Shown here: piece by piece, positions 39,137 through 51,451 of the stretch
Numbering within the stretch: position 1 is the first letter of the stretch
Layout of the letters: the number at the start of each line of letters is the position of its first letter
Source of the DNA: Umezawaea endophytica
Lineage (GTDB): Bacteria > Actinomycetota > Actinomycetes > Mycobacteriales > Pseudonocardiaceae
Length of the DNA stretch: 64,000 nt
Assembly (NCBI RefSeq): GCF_025061645.1
Contig: NZ_JANYMP010000016.1
Coordinates: 180,585-244,584, forward strand
Direction: 5' to 3'
Translations under genes and position numbers: made by a program
Notes under the pieces: model-generated
Told to the model about the DNA's origin: nothing
Databases searched by the model: none
The model's input: only the letters and a program-made list of their open reading frames with translations

Positions 39137-41661
39137 GGCCGGGTCCCCGTTCCGGGTCGGGACGTCCTGGCCCGGTGGTCGGCGACCGCGATCACCTTGC
39201 CGCTCGTGGCGCTGCGGTCGAAGTCCCGCGACGGCAGCACTTCCACACCCAGCCTCAGCAGCCCGGTGTGCTCGACGGCCACGCCGACCTCCGGGTAGCG
39301 GACGAGCAGTTCGCGGACCAGCTCATCCGGATCGGGGCCTGCCTCCACCCGCAGCACGAGCCGCTCCAGCCCGTCCACCTCGTCCAGCACCACCTGGAGC
39401 AGACCGCTGTAGGAGAACGCCTCCTCCACGGCCGCCACGATGCGCCGGAAGTTCAGCGTCGCGCCCGCGACCCGCAGCACGTCACCGACCCGGCCGAGCA
39501 GCTCGAACCGGGGCGTGCGACGACCGCACGGGCACTCCCCGGCCAACCACCGCCCGAGATCCCCGATCTCGTACCGGTCCAACCGCTGCCCGCGGCGGGT
39601 GTGCGAGGTGAAGACCAGTCGCCCCACCTCACCGGCCGCGACGGGCCGGTCGACCTCGGTGTCCAGGATCTCCACCGTGTGCAACCCCGTCGACAGGTGG
39701 TGCACCCGCGGCGCGGACGACGCGCACTGGTACCCCATCGGCCCCACGTCGACGCTGCCGTAGGCGGCCGAGCGGACCAGCTCGACCCCGAACTCGTCGC
39801 GGTACCACCGGGCCTGGGCCTCACCGAGGTGCTCCCCGGCGTAGAACAGCTTCTTCACGCCGCCGTACGCCCGCAGGACATCCCCCGCCTCGGTGAACAA
39901 CTTCGTCAGGAAACTGGGAACGCTCACCAGCGCGTTGACCCGGTTGTCCACTATGGACCGGGCGATCTCGTCGTAGCGGCCCCACTCCGCGCCCATCGGG
40001 AACTGCACGGCGCCCAGCCGTTCCAGCGAGGAGAAGTAGCTCGTGAAACCGCCGTACATGTGCCCGGTGAAGAACAGGTTCATCACCCGGTCCGTGCTCG
40101 GGTCCAACCCGGTCGCCAGCAGCGCCTCCGCGCCGAACCGCATCTGCTCGTCGTAGTCCGCCCAGGTGAAGCCCGACAGCTTCGGCGCGCCGGAACTGCC
40201 GCCGCTGAGGAAGTACACGTCGGAGCGGTCGGTGCCGAACAGGTCGAAGTCCTCCTTCACCGTCACCGGCACCGCGGGCGGCGCGATCACCGGCACGTCG
40301 ACCAGGTCGTCCAGGCTCGCGTCCGACCGGAACCGGTCGTCGAGCCGGACGTCGACCCGACGGCTGTACCGCTGCAACGCGTACACGCCGTCGTGCGGCT
40401 CCCCGCTGTACCCGCCCAGCATCCCGCCGGGCACGGTGACCCGCTGGACCCCGGTCGCGATCAGCGTCCGCGCCAGCACGGCCGTGTCCGACCGGGTCGC
40501 GCCGACGCCCGCGGTCTGGAGGTAGCGGCGCATCGGCCGCAGGGTCTCGGTGATCTCGTCGCGCGGCAGCGGTTTCACCCACACCGTGCGGAACAGCGGC
40601 GACGCGCGCAGCGCGGACCGCGTGTCCGCCAGCACCCGCCACGACCCGTCCGCCGCCACGTGCACCCTGGTCAGCCCCAGGTGCTGCTCGAGGTCGGCCA
40701 CGACCACGGTGTTGCTGATCTCGGCCCACTCCGGATCGCTCGGCGTGCCGGGCGCGGCCGTGGACGACGCGGCCAGCACGGAGGCGAAGCGCTCCGCGAA
40801 CGCGAACACGACGTCGTGGTCGTCGGTGTCGAGGTACACGACCTGCGGGCTGGAGCACGCCCGCTGGTCCAGCCGCCACACGTCGTCCGCGACCCCGCGC
40901 AGCACCTCGCCGTCCGCCCACGCGTCGGCGGTCAGGTAGGCGAAGGACAGCTTCGGGCCCCAGTCGACCAGCCGCGTGCCGGGCCGCACCACCTCGGCCA
41001 CACCCGCCAGCGCCTCCTCACCACCCCACACCGCGACCGCGTCGGCGGGCGCGCACATCCGCTCCAGCCAGTCCCGGTTCGCCGACGAGTACCGCAGCAC
41101 CACCACCCGCGCCGCGATCTGCCCGGAGGGGTCCTGCTCCGCCAGCGCCGCCAGGAGTTCCGCCGTGAACATCGAGTCGTCGCCGGAGGTCTTGACCACG
41201 TTCAGGTTGCCCGTCAGCAACCCCTCCACCACGCTCAGCGCGCCGACGGCGGGCGCGTTGCCCGACGCGACGTGCGCCAACAACCCCACCGGCGCCCACG
41301 CCTCGAACACCGGCGCGCGGAAGTCGTACCGCCCCAACCGGGCCGGGTCCACACCGCCCAGCTCACGCGTCACCTTGCGCTCCAACGACTCCCGCTCCAG
41401 CACCGCGCACAGGTCGTCGAACGTGCGCGCGACCTCGTCCGCCGACACACCCCGCTCGTGCAACCGCTCGGCCAACACCAGCCGCAGCGGCGAGTCCGGC
41501 TTGGCCAGCGTCCGCGCCACCCTGTCGGCCGCGGCCAGCACCACGACCGGCGTGAGCCGGGGACCTTCCAGCACCCGCCGCGTGCAGGCTTCCAGGCTGT
41601 CGAGCCGCACTCCGGCCTCGACCTCGTCGATCCACTCACCCTGCCAGTAGTGCGAGTTCAC
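39133..41661 (-). CDS. LuxC-type acyl-CoA reductase fused to a PaaK-like adenylation domain
   Basis: A protein of 842 residues in two halves. Residues ~1-420 match LuxC: 'PVGLLAHVASGNAPAVGALS', 'NLNVVKTSGDDSMF', and 'RLDQRACSSPQVV' with the putative catalytic Cys269 of the aldehyde-dehydrogenase-like fold. Residues ~430-842 are a PaaK/LuxE-like adenylation domain: 'VYFLSGGSSGAPKLSGFT', 'FYAGEHLGEAQ', 'AAYGSVDVG' and 'YEIGDLGRWL'. LuxC reduces activated acyl groups to aldehydes with NADPH. Fusion to an activating domain suggests the acid is adenylated, passed to the cysteine and reduced on one chain. GTG start at 41661 overlaps the LuxE stop. I do not recognise the pathway. Confidence 0.8.
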   Translation of the reverse strand: MNSHYWQGEWIDEVEAGVRLDSLEACTRRVLEGPRLTPVVVLAAADRVARTLAKPDSPLRLVLAERLHERGVSADEVARTFDDLCAVLERESLERKVTRELGGVDPARLGRYDFRAPVFEAWAPVGLLAHVASGNAPAVGALSVVEGLLTGNLNVVKTSGDDSMFTAELLAALAEQDPSGQIAARVVVLRYSSANRDWLERMCAPADAVAVWGGEEALAGVAEVVRPGTRLVDWGPKLSFAYLTADAWADGEVLRGVADDVWRLDQRACSSPQVVYLDTDDHDVVFAFAERFASVLAASSTAAPGTPSDPEWAEISNTVVVADLEQHLGLTRVHVAADGSWRVLADTRSALRASPLFRTVWVKPLPRDEITETLRPMRRYLQTAGVGATRSDTAVLARTLIATGVQRVTVPGGMLGGYSGEPHDGVYALQRYSRRVDVRLDDRFRSDASLDDLVDVPVIAPPAVPVTVKEDFDLFGTDRSDVYFLSGGSSGAPKLSGFTWADYDEQMRFGAEALLATGLDPSTDRVMNLFFTGHMYGGFTSYFSSLERLGAVQFPMGAEWGRYDEIARSIVDNRVNALVSVPSFLTKLFTEAGDVLRAYGGVKKLFYAGEHLGEAQARWYRDEFGVELVRSAAYGSVDVGPMGYQCASSAPRVHHLSTGLHTVEILDTEVDRPVAAGEVGRLVFTSHTRRGQRLDRYEIGDLGRWLAGECPCGRRTPRFELLGRVGDVLRVAGATLNFRRIVAAVEEAFSYSGLLQVVLDEVDGLERLVLRVEAGPDPDELVRELLVRYPEVGVAVEHTGLLRLGVEVLPSRDFDRSATSGKVIAVADHRARTSRPGTGTRP

Positions 41662-42776
41662 GACTTCCCCCTCAGCAGTTCAGCGGCGGCGATGGCGCAG
41701 CTCTTGTTCTTGGTCAGCCCCGCCCGCCCGCGCACGACGAACCACGGCGTGGGCAGCCCGCACCCGCACTCCTCCGGTCGGTGCAGCGTGGCCAGGTCAC
41801 CCATCAGCACGCTCTGCGCGGGCGCGGACGTGATGTACGGCGACACGAAGTGCAGGTAGCCAACTTCCCCGTACGGCACCGGCTCCAGCGTCCGCACGTC
41901 GCGCACGAGCACCCTCGACCACGTCGGCACGTGCAGGTTGTGCCGACGGCACTCGATGTAGGGCACCGAGTGCTCGACCGCCCCGTACCCCTCGCGGATC
42001 CGCTCGTCCGGGATGCCCAACTGCTCGGTGATCCGCGCGTACAACTCGGGCTTGCCGATCTGCTTGTCCGCGTTCCCCTTCCACCCACCCGCGAACAGGA
42101 CCAGCGACCGCTCGTCGAGCCGGAGCGGCGGCAACCCCATCGCCCGCATCCGGTCCAGGGTGAACGACAGGAAGGCCGGGAACCCGAAGATCCGCACCGG
42201 CAGCCCGTCCTCGGCGAAGCGCTGGAGCGCCCGGACGCACCCGAACGCGTCGAACTCGTGCCCGTTCCCGGTGTGGGCCAACCCGTAGTCGACGGACGCG
42301 GCGGGCGCGAAGTCCGTGAGCAACTGCCCGGTCCGCGAACTCCCCAGCACCAGCCCCGGCGCGGGCTGGTTCGTGAACAGCAGGTAGTGCACGGGCTCCT
42401 CGGAGATCCACCCGTGGTGCGCGAAGATCCGCTCGATCATCCGCGTACCCGCCCCCAACGTCCACGCGTCGAACGGCATCCGCGACTTCTGCCCGCTGGT
42501 CCCCGACGAGGTCGCCGTGACCACGACGCTCTCCGCCGGAACCGACGCCACCTCGTGCGCCTTGAAGAAGTTCGCGTGCACGAACGGCTGCCGCACCAGG
42601 TCCTCGACGGACTCCAACGGCGGCCGGTCGTTCCACAGGCTCGCGAAGAACCAGGAACGCTCTACGTGCCACGCGTTGGACGCGTTCATCGCCTCCACGA
42701 ACAGCTCGTCGACATCGGCCCGGTACGGCTCCACCACGTCGCAGAGCCGCTGAACGGCATCGGGAACGGCACTCAC
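41658..42776 (-). CDS. LuxE-like acyl-protein synthetase
   Basis: A 372-residue adenylate-forming protein of the LuxE family. The loop 'VTATSSGTSGQKSRMPFD', 'VLFAGGWKGNADKQI' and 'EGYGAVEHSVPYIEC' are characteristic LuxE landmarks, and 'ECGCGLPTPWFVVRGRAG' near the C-terminus corresponds to the final lid. LuxE activates fatty acids with ATP and transfers the acyl group to itself and then to LuxC. The adjacent LuxC half makes a reductase complex plausible, but luxD and luxAB are absent. The GTG start at 42776 overlaps the GNAT stop (GTGA), and the end overlaps the LuxC start. Confidence 0.85.
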   Translation of the reverse strand: MSAVPDAVQRLCDVVEPYRADVDELFVEAMNASNAWHVERSWFFASLWNDRPPLESVEDLVRQPFVHANFFKAHEVASVPAESVVVTATSSGTSGQKSRMPFDAWTLGAGTRMIERIFAHHGWISEEPVHYLLFTNQPAPGLVLGSSRTGQLLTDFAPAASVDYGLAHTGNGHEFDAFGCVRALQRFAEDGLPVRIFGFPAFLSFTLDRMRAMGLPPLRLDERSLVLFAGGWKGNADKQIGKPELYARITEQLGIPDERIREGYGAVEHSVPYIECRRHNLHVPTWSRVLVRDVRTLEPVPYGEVGYLHFVSPYITSAPAQSVLMGDLATLHRPEECGCGLPTPWFVVRGRAGLTKNKSCAIAAAELLRGKS

Positions 42777-43903
42777 CGGAACACCCCCTCGGTGTCGAGG
42801 AAGCGCTGCTTCCACAGGTCGATGTACTGCTCCACGAACGGCTGGAACGCCGCGTCGATCGCCAACCCGCGGAAGTCCAACGGCTGCAACGTTCGCGCCA
42901 TCACGACGTAGTCGTGGAACAACCCACCACCCGCCCGCATCGCCGGGTACAGGGCAGCGGGCAGGAACCCGCACGCCAACAGGGCGGACAACTCGTCGAA
43001 GCAGTGCAGCGGGACGAGCGTCTCCACGTAGTGCGCACCGATCCGGGTCAACCGGTCGATCAACCGGTCCAGGTGCGGCGCCACCGACATCGGCCCAGGC
43101 GTGGCACCGAGCAACGTGCAGTACCCGTCCACCCGGTTGAGGTGCGCGTACACCTCGTAGGCACCACCGGTGTCGGCGATCAGGATGTTCGGGTCGTGGA
43201 ACGGGTAGAACCGCCGAACCGGATCAACGATCTCCCGCTCGAAGTGCCGCAGCACGAACAACGGCGCGTCAACGATCTCCACCCCCGCACCAGGAGCGGC
43301 ATCTACACAGGACTCGACCTCGAAACTCGGGTACGCGGGCATCCCGATCGTCTTGTCGATGATGTCCACCAACCGCCGAAGCGCCCGCGGCACCCTCTCC
43401 ACCGGATGGCGCTGCGCGAGAACACCCTCCCGATACCGCGCGACCAGCAGCATCGTCTCCGCGCGCTGCGTCTTGTGCAGGTTGGGAAACATCCCCAACG
43501 CGTGAAAACCATTGCGCAGGTGCGTCCGCTGCGGCGCGGTGGACGTCGTCCGAGCCGTACCGTAGATCGAATCGGCACGCCCGTCCTCAAGAAGGCCCTC
43601 AGCCATCGTGGCAACCAGGCGATTGGCGATCCCGGACCCCCGACTCTCCGGCGCCACGACCATGCCCTGCACCTTCGCGAGCCGATCGGACGGATCGACG
43701 GTGGCCAACATCGCCCCCACCAACGGCCCCGCCACACCACTGCGAACAGTGAGCCAGAAAGCCTCATCCGACCCGATCAGCGCAGACATGGCAGCGGGAT
43801 CGGTGGCGAACGGCAACGGATAGGTGTCGCCATAAATCCGCCGGTAGAGCGCCAGCAGCTCATCAACATCATCAAGCCGAGCCTGCCCGAACACGGGATC
43901 CAA
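42773..43903 (-). CDS. GNAT acetyltransferase with a C-terminal extension, first gene of the LuxC/LuxE operon
   Basis: A 376-residue protein. The N-terminal ~190 residues form a GNAT domain with 'VQGMVVAPESRGSGIANRLVA' (acyl-CoA loop R-G-S-G-I-A). The remaining ~180 residues ('FEREIVDPVRRFYPFHDPNI', 'HYVETLVPLHCFDELSALL') form a second, unrecognised domain with a GNAT-like feel, so a tandem or pseudo-duplicated fold is possible. It starts at TTG 43903 with a perfect AGGAGG 6 bp upstream. It is the lead gene of the four-gene unit. It could be the missing acyltransferase for N5-hydroxyornithine or belong only to the LuxCE pathway; neither is shown. Confidence 0.7.
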   Translation of the reverse strand: MDPVFGQARLDDVDELLALYRRIYGDTYPLPFATDPAAMSALIGSDEAFWLTVRSGVAGPLVGAMLATVDPSDRLAKVQGMVVAPESRGSGIANRLVATMAEGLLEDGRADSIYGTARTTSTAPQRTHLRNGFHALGMFPNLHKTQRAETMLLVARYREGVLAQRHPVERVPRALRRLVDIIDKTIGMPAYPSFEVESCVDAAPGAGVEIVDAPLFVLRHFEREIVDPVRRFYPFHDPNILIADTGGAYEVYAHLNRVDGYCTLLGATPGPMSVAPHLDRLIDRLTRIGAHYVETLVPLHCFDELSALLACGFLPAALYPAMRAGGGLFHDYVVMARTLQPLDFRGLAIDAAFQPFVEQYIDLWKQRFLDTEGVFR

Positions 43904-44095
43904 GATGCCTCCTGCGGTCTCCGCGCACGACGAACAAGCCGGTGTGCGGTACCGGCCAAGTGGAGCGGTTGGGGTTGAAGTGCCCAGCCAGACGATAACG
44001 CCGACAAACCGACCTCAATAACAGCTCAAACCCTCTGACCTGCACCAATAATGATCGTCGCGAGCCACATCACAACCCCTATATTTCCCATTAGC

Positions 44096-44152
44096 ACCCC
44101 AACCCACCCCCACCACCCCAACCCACCAACCCAACCCCACCCCCAAGCGGAC
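44096..44152 (-). repeat. G-rich tract on the minus strand (possible G-quadruplex)
   Basis: The plus strand is an irregular repeat of ACCC/CCAACCC units, nearly free of G and T for ~50 bp. The minus strand therefore carries more than eight runs of three or more G separated by 1-4 nt. It lies about 200 bp upstream of the GNAT start, on the sense strand of that operon. Confidence 0.6.
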
Positions 44153-44208
44153 GCACGCAACCAATCCGACACAGACCCCCTCCGCCACCCCGATCCGAAG
44201 CGCCCTCG

Positions 44209-44263
44209 CACTTTCCTCGATTTGTCAAGGCATCTTTCCCGCCTTGACAAATCGAGGAAAGTG
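44209..44263. repeat. Perfect 23-bp inverted repeat with 9-bp spacer
   Basis: Left arm 44209-44231, right arm 44241-44263, with no mismatch. Each arm reads outward from the centre as GCCTTGACAAATCGAGGAAA plus GTG, so each contains TTGACA. It is not followed by a T-run in either direction, is much richer in A/T than local DNA, and is separate from the operon terminator at 44331-44366. Confidence 0.85.
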
Positions 44264-44330
44264 TCCGAGACAATTACGCGAGCGGGGTGTCGGAGCCTCC
44301 ACGACCCACCCACACACCCCCACCCACAAC

Positions 44331-44366
44331 AAAACCGCCCGGCAGACCCAAAGGTCCACCGGGCGG
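44331..44366 (-). terminator. Intrinsic terminator of the beta-glucosidase operon
   Basis: On the minus strand the 8-bp stem CCGCCCGG (44366-44359) pairs with CCGGGCGG (44342-44335), with a further inner GACC/GGTC pairing, and is followed by TTTTGTTG. It begins 17 bp after the glucosidase stop. Confidence 0.8.
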
Positions 44367-44382
44367 CTCCGACCAACCAGCC

Positions 44383-45746
44383 CTACTTCTCCCGCGTACC
44401 AGCGATCGTGTCCCGATACCACTCAGCCGACCGCTTCAACGTCCGAACCTGCGTGTCGTAATCAACCCGCACGATCCCGAACCTCTTGTCGTACCCGTAA
44501 GCCCACTCGAAGTTGTCCATCAACGACCAGGCGAAGTACCCACGCACATCCGCCCCCTGCGCCACAGCACTCCCCACCGCGGCGATGTGCTCGCTGATGT
44601 ACGACAACCGATCCTCGTCGTCCACCTGACCATCGGCGTCCGCGACGTCGTCGAACGCCGCCCCGTTCTCCGTGATCACCATCGGCAGACCGGGGTAGTC
44701 CTTCGAGATCCGCACGAGCAACTGCGTGAACCCCTCCGGCACGATCTCCCAGTCCATGGCCGTGACCGGCCGGTTCTGCGACACCGCGACCGGCTCGTGC
44801 GGCTCCTCACCACCCTCGAACACGTGCGACGAGTAGTAGTTCACCCCCAGCACGTCGATCGGCGTGGAGATGATCTCCAGGTCGCCCGGCTCGACCGGCA
44901 ACAACGCCCCGCGGGCCTCGATGTCCGCCACGACGTCCTCGGGGTACTGCCCCTTCACCAACGGGTCCAGGTAGATCCGCGTCCCCAGCCCGTCGGCCCG
45001 ACGAGCAGCGTCCACGTCCTCAGGCCGGTCCGAGGCGGGCGACGCCGTCCCCATGTTCAACGTGATGCCCAGCTCGATCGGCTCGGCGGCGGCCGCCCGC
45101 AGCGCCTGACCCGCCAACCCGTGCCCCAGCAACAGGTGGTGCACGGCCCGCATGGAGGCCGAGAAGTTCTGGATACCGGGGGCGTGCTTGCCCTGGTCGT
45201 ACCCGAGCATCGCCGAGCACCACGGCTCGTTCAACGTCGTCCACGTCTTCACCCGGTCACCGAGACCGGCGTGCACCAGCGACGCGTACTCGGCGAACCG
45301 GTAGGCCGTGTCCCGCTCCGGCCACCCCCCGGCGTCCTCCAGCTCCTGCGGGAGGTCCCAGTGGTACAGCGTCACCCACGGCTTGATCCCCTTCTCCAGC
45401 AACTCGTCCACGAGTCGGGAGTAGAAGTCGAGCCCCTTCACGTTCACCGGTCCACGGCCACCGGGCTGGACACGGGGCCACGAGATGGAGAACCGGTAGG
45501 AGTCCACGCCCAGACCGGCGATCAGCTCCACGTCCTGCGGCATCCGGTGGTAGTGGTCGCACGCGACGTCGCCGTTCTCCTGCCGGATCACGGCTCCCGG
45601 CACGCGGCAGAAGGTGTCCCAGATGGACGGTGTGCGACCGTCCTCGGCGACAGCCCCCTCGATCTGGTAGGCAGAAGTAGCCACTCCCCAGAGGAAGTTC
45701 GCCGGCAGTTCGGCGGTCGCTTCGGTGGCACGTTGCCCGACAATCG

Positions 45747-45750
<4 letters not shown>
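44383..45750 (-). CDS. GH1 beta-glucosidase, intracellular
   Basis: A 455-residue family 1 glycoside hydrolase. Acid/base motif TLNEP has Glu175 and nucleophile motif ITENG has Glu361. N-terminal 'NFLWGVATSAYQIEGA', 'SYRFSISWPRVQP' and 'NYYSSHVFEG' are standard GH1 landmarks, and 'SLMDNFEWAYGYDKRFGIV' is the aglycone-side C-terminal motif. It has no signal peptide, so it cleaves imported cellobiose or other beta-glucosides in the cytoplasm. ATG 45750 overlaps the stop of the transporter ATPase (ATGA), making it the last gene of the operon, followed by an intrinsic terminator. Confidence 0.93.
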
Positions 45751-46771
<1,021 letters not shown>

Positions 46772-46775
<4 letters not shown>

Positions 46776-47665
46776 GACCGCCCGCCTTCCTGCCTCAGCA
46801 CGGGCGTGAAACCGACGCGCATCTTGACCTTGCTGCCACCGGCGGAGGTCCGCAGGCGCGGGTTGACGTACTCGTCGATCCCGAAGTTGATCAGCGCGAG
46901 CGCGGTGCCGAGCAGCGCGATGCACAGGCCGGCGGGGATGAACCACCACCACGCGCCCTGCGCCAGCGCCTGCGCGTTCTGGGCCCAGAACAGGATGGTG
47001 CCCCAGTTCCAGTTCGACACGCTCGCGACGCCGATGAAGGACAGCGTGATCACCGAGAGCACCGCGAAGATGACCGTGCCGACGAAGCTGGACGCGATGA
47101 TCGCGGTCAGGTTGGGCAGGACCTCGAACACGATGAGCCGCCACGTGCGCTCACCCGTCGCCCGCGCCGCCTCGACGTAGTCGCGCTGGCGCAGCGACAG
47201 GGTCTGGGCGCGCAGGATGCGCGCGCCCCAGGCCCAGCCGGTGGCGCTGATGACGAAGGCGATCAGGAAGTCACCGGCGTCCGGGAGGAACGAGGTGACG
47301 ATGATGATCAGCGGCAGCGCCGGGACGACCAGGAAGATGTTGCTCAGCGCCGAGAGGAACTCGTCGGCCACACCGCCGAGGAACCCCGCGGTGACGCCGA
47401 TCAGCACCGAGAGCACCGTGGCGATGGCACCCGCCACGAGCCCCACGACCAGCACGCCCCTGGCGCCCACGAGCACCTGGGAGAAGATGTCCTGACCGGT
47501 CTGGGTCGTGCCGAACCAGTGCGCTCCGGACGGCGGCGTCATGATGTCGCTGCTCATCGCGGACGGGTCGTAGGGCGCGATCCACGAGCCGATGATCGCG
47601 ATCAGGACGAAGAAGCCCATGATCGACAGTCCGGCGATCGTCTTGCCGTTCAAGGCAGACTTCAT
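46772..47665 (-). CDS. ABC transporter permease (DppC/OppC-like)
   Basis: A 297-residue permease with an N-terminal helix 'IAGLSIMGFFVLIAIIGSWI', the OppC extracytoplasmic segment 'PPSGAHWFGTTQTGQDIFSQ' that typifies this subfamily, and five more helices. The EAA coupling loop reads 'EAARATGERTWRLIVFEVLP'. AAAGGCGG precedes ATG 47665. It pairs with the DppB-like permease immediately upstream, with 2 bp between stop and start. Confidence 0.92.
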
Positions 47666-47667
47666 GC

Positions 47668-49687
<2,020 letters not shown>

Positions 49688-49691
<4 letters not shown>

Positions 49692-51355
49692 GCGGTGGCC
49701 GGCTTCAAGCGGAGAACCACCTGCAACGCGTTGGTCTGCGTCGGCTGCGGCGGCGCGTACGGGTCCTCGGCCGTGGGCCAGCCGATCCAGCTCTTCGTGC
49801 TGTACTCCGCGCCGACCGGCGAGGAGACCAGCGGGATGGCCGGAACCTGCTCGACGAAGATCTTCTGGAGCAGGTCCAGGTTCGTCTTGCGGGCGGCGTC
49901 GTCGGGCGCCGCGGCGTAGGCGGCCAGTGCGGCGGTCGCGGCGGGGTCGTTGAAACGGCCCTGCGCGTTGGCGGCGGGCTCGCCGATCGGCTTGCTGGCC
50001 GCGGCGTCCATGATGTTCTGGTAACCCTCGAACGGCGTCGCGCCGCTGTTGGTCCAGTGCATCGTGGCGTCGAACGCACCCGAGTTGAAGTCCGTCGTCC
50101 ACTGGTCGACGGTCTGCGTCTTGACCTCGGCGGTGATGCCCAGCGCCTTGACGGCGTTCTTGATGATGTCGAGGTCGGTCAGGTAGTCGGACCAGCCCGC
50201 GGGGTCGGTCAGCGCGAAGGTGACCGGCGCGCCGGACGGGTCCTTCAGCGCGTCGCCCTCGAGCTTGTAGCCGGCCTCGGTGAGCACCTTCTTGGCGCCT
50301 TCGACGTCGACCTTGGCGGTCTTGCCCTTGTACTCGGCGGCGATGAACGGGTCACCGGCCGGGCTGGGGATGCCCGTGACGTTGTCGACCTTCGGGAACA
50401 GCTTCGAGTGGCCCTGCTGGAAGATGACCTCGCGGTCGATCACCATGTTCAGCGCCTTGCGCAGCGCGACGTTGTTGAACGGCGCCTTCGCGGTGTTCAG
50501 CCACAGCGCGTGGATGCCGAGACCGGCGGGCATCCAGATCTTGTGGTTCTTCGGGTCCTTGTTGACGTACAGGGTCTCGAAGTTCGGCATGAACACGTAG
50601 GACCACTGCGCCGCACCGCTCGCGAGGGCGGTCGTCTGCGCGCTGTTGTCGTTGTACGACGTGTACTGGATCTCCGGGACCTTGGGGAGGTCCTGCCAGT
50701 AGCTGGTGCGCACGGACAGCGTGACCGTCTGCGGGGTGAAGGTCTTCAGCGTGTACGGGCCGGTGCCGACGGGCTTCTCGTTGGTGAAGGTCGTCGGGTC
50801 CGGCACGTCCTTCCAGATGTGCTCCGGCACGATGAACGAGTTGAGGATCTTGTTCTCGTTCACGAACTGGGGCTTGCTGAAGGTGATCTCGGCCGAGGTG
50901 TCGCTGACCTTGCTCGCGCCCGCGATCGGGAGTCCGTTGGTGTTGAGGGCGGACTTGTCCTTCAGCAGGTTGAACGTGTAGGCGACGTCACCGGCGGTGA
51001 ACGGCTTGTCGTCGTTCCACTTGACGTCGCTGCGCGTCGTGACCGTGAGCTTCTGGTAGTTGTCGGCCCACTCCCACTTGTCGGCCAACCACGGCGTGCC
51101 CTTCTCGGACGGCGCGATGGGGTTGGTCTGGACGAGGGGCTCGTAGATCATGAAGCGGTAACCCAGCGACGCGCCCGCCGACGTGGCGAGGAACGGGTTG
51201 CTGTTGTTCGTCTGCGGCCCGTTCGGCATGCCCACCGTCAGGACGCCGCTCGCGGCGCTCTTGGTGGCACCACCCGATGAACACGCAGCGGCCACCAGCG
51301 CGACGGCCATGGTGCCGATCAGCGCGAGTGTGGTCCTGCGGCGTATGCCTTGCAT
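49688..51355 (-). CDS. Solute-binding lipoprotein (family 5, beta-glucoside type)
   Basis: A 555-residue extracytoplasmic family 5 binding protein. The signal peptide ends in lipobox VAAAC (Cys25). Family 5 landmarks include '[20 protein letters not shown]' with '[17 protein letters not shown]', '[10 protein letters not shown]' and '[15 protein letters not shown]'. Peptide-type binding proteins of this family also bind cellobiose and beta-glucan oligomers. The GH1 gene at the operon end and the LacI gene in front favour that here. First gene of the transport operon; a palindromic operator lies 24 bp before the start. Confidence 0.9.
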
Positions 51356-51378
51356 GGAATTCTCCCGGCGGGTTATGA

Positions 51379-51390
51379 GAGAGCGCTCTC
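51379..51390. promoter_or_regulatory. LacI-family operator in front of the transporter operon
   Basis: A perfect 12-bp palindrome GAGAGCGCTCTC within TGAGAGAGCGCTCTCAGG. It shares the GAGCGCTC core with CebR-type operators. The site is 24 bp upstream of the binding-protein start and 62 bp from the end of the LacI gene, so the adjacent LacI protein is the probable ligand. Confidence 0.75.
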
Positions 51391-51451
51391 AGGAAGGTAG
51401 AACGGGTGGCCCACCCTAAACAGCGGGCACGGCGGAAAACAGGGTGTGCGA

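Larger units (their letters stand above)
43904..44330. other. Intergenic region upstream of the GNAT-LuxE operon
   Basis: About 430 bp without a gene. It holds the promoter of the leftward GNAT operon (on the minus strand TTGTGA, then ATTATT 17 bp later, near 44073-44045), a C-rich/G-rich tract and a perfect 23-bp inverted repeat, both listed separately. GC content is lower and base composition more skewed than in the coding neighbours. Confidence 0.6.

Noticed and set aside
37868..43903. A bioluminescence (lux) operon
   Set aside because: No luxA/luxB luciferase subunits or luxD are present. The luciferase-like protein at 1092-2141 is 36 kb away and belongs to a broad oxidoreductase family.
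44209..44263. The 23-bp palindrome as terminator of the glucosidase operon
   Set aside because: A better intrinsic terminator with T-run lies nearer the stop codon (44331-44366), and the palindrome has no T-run.
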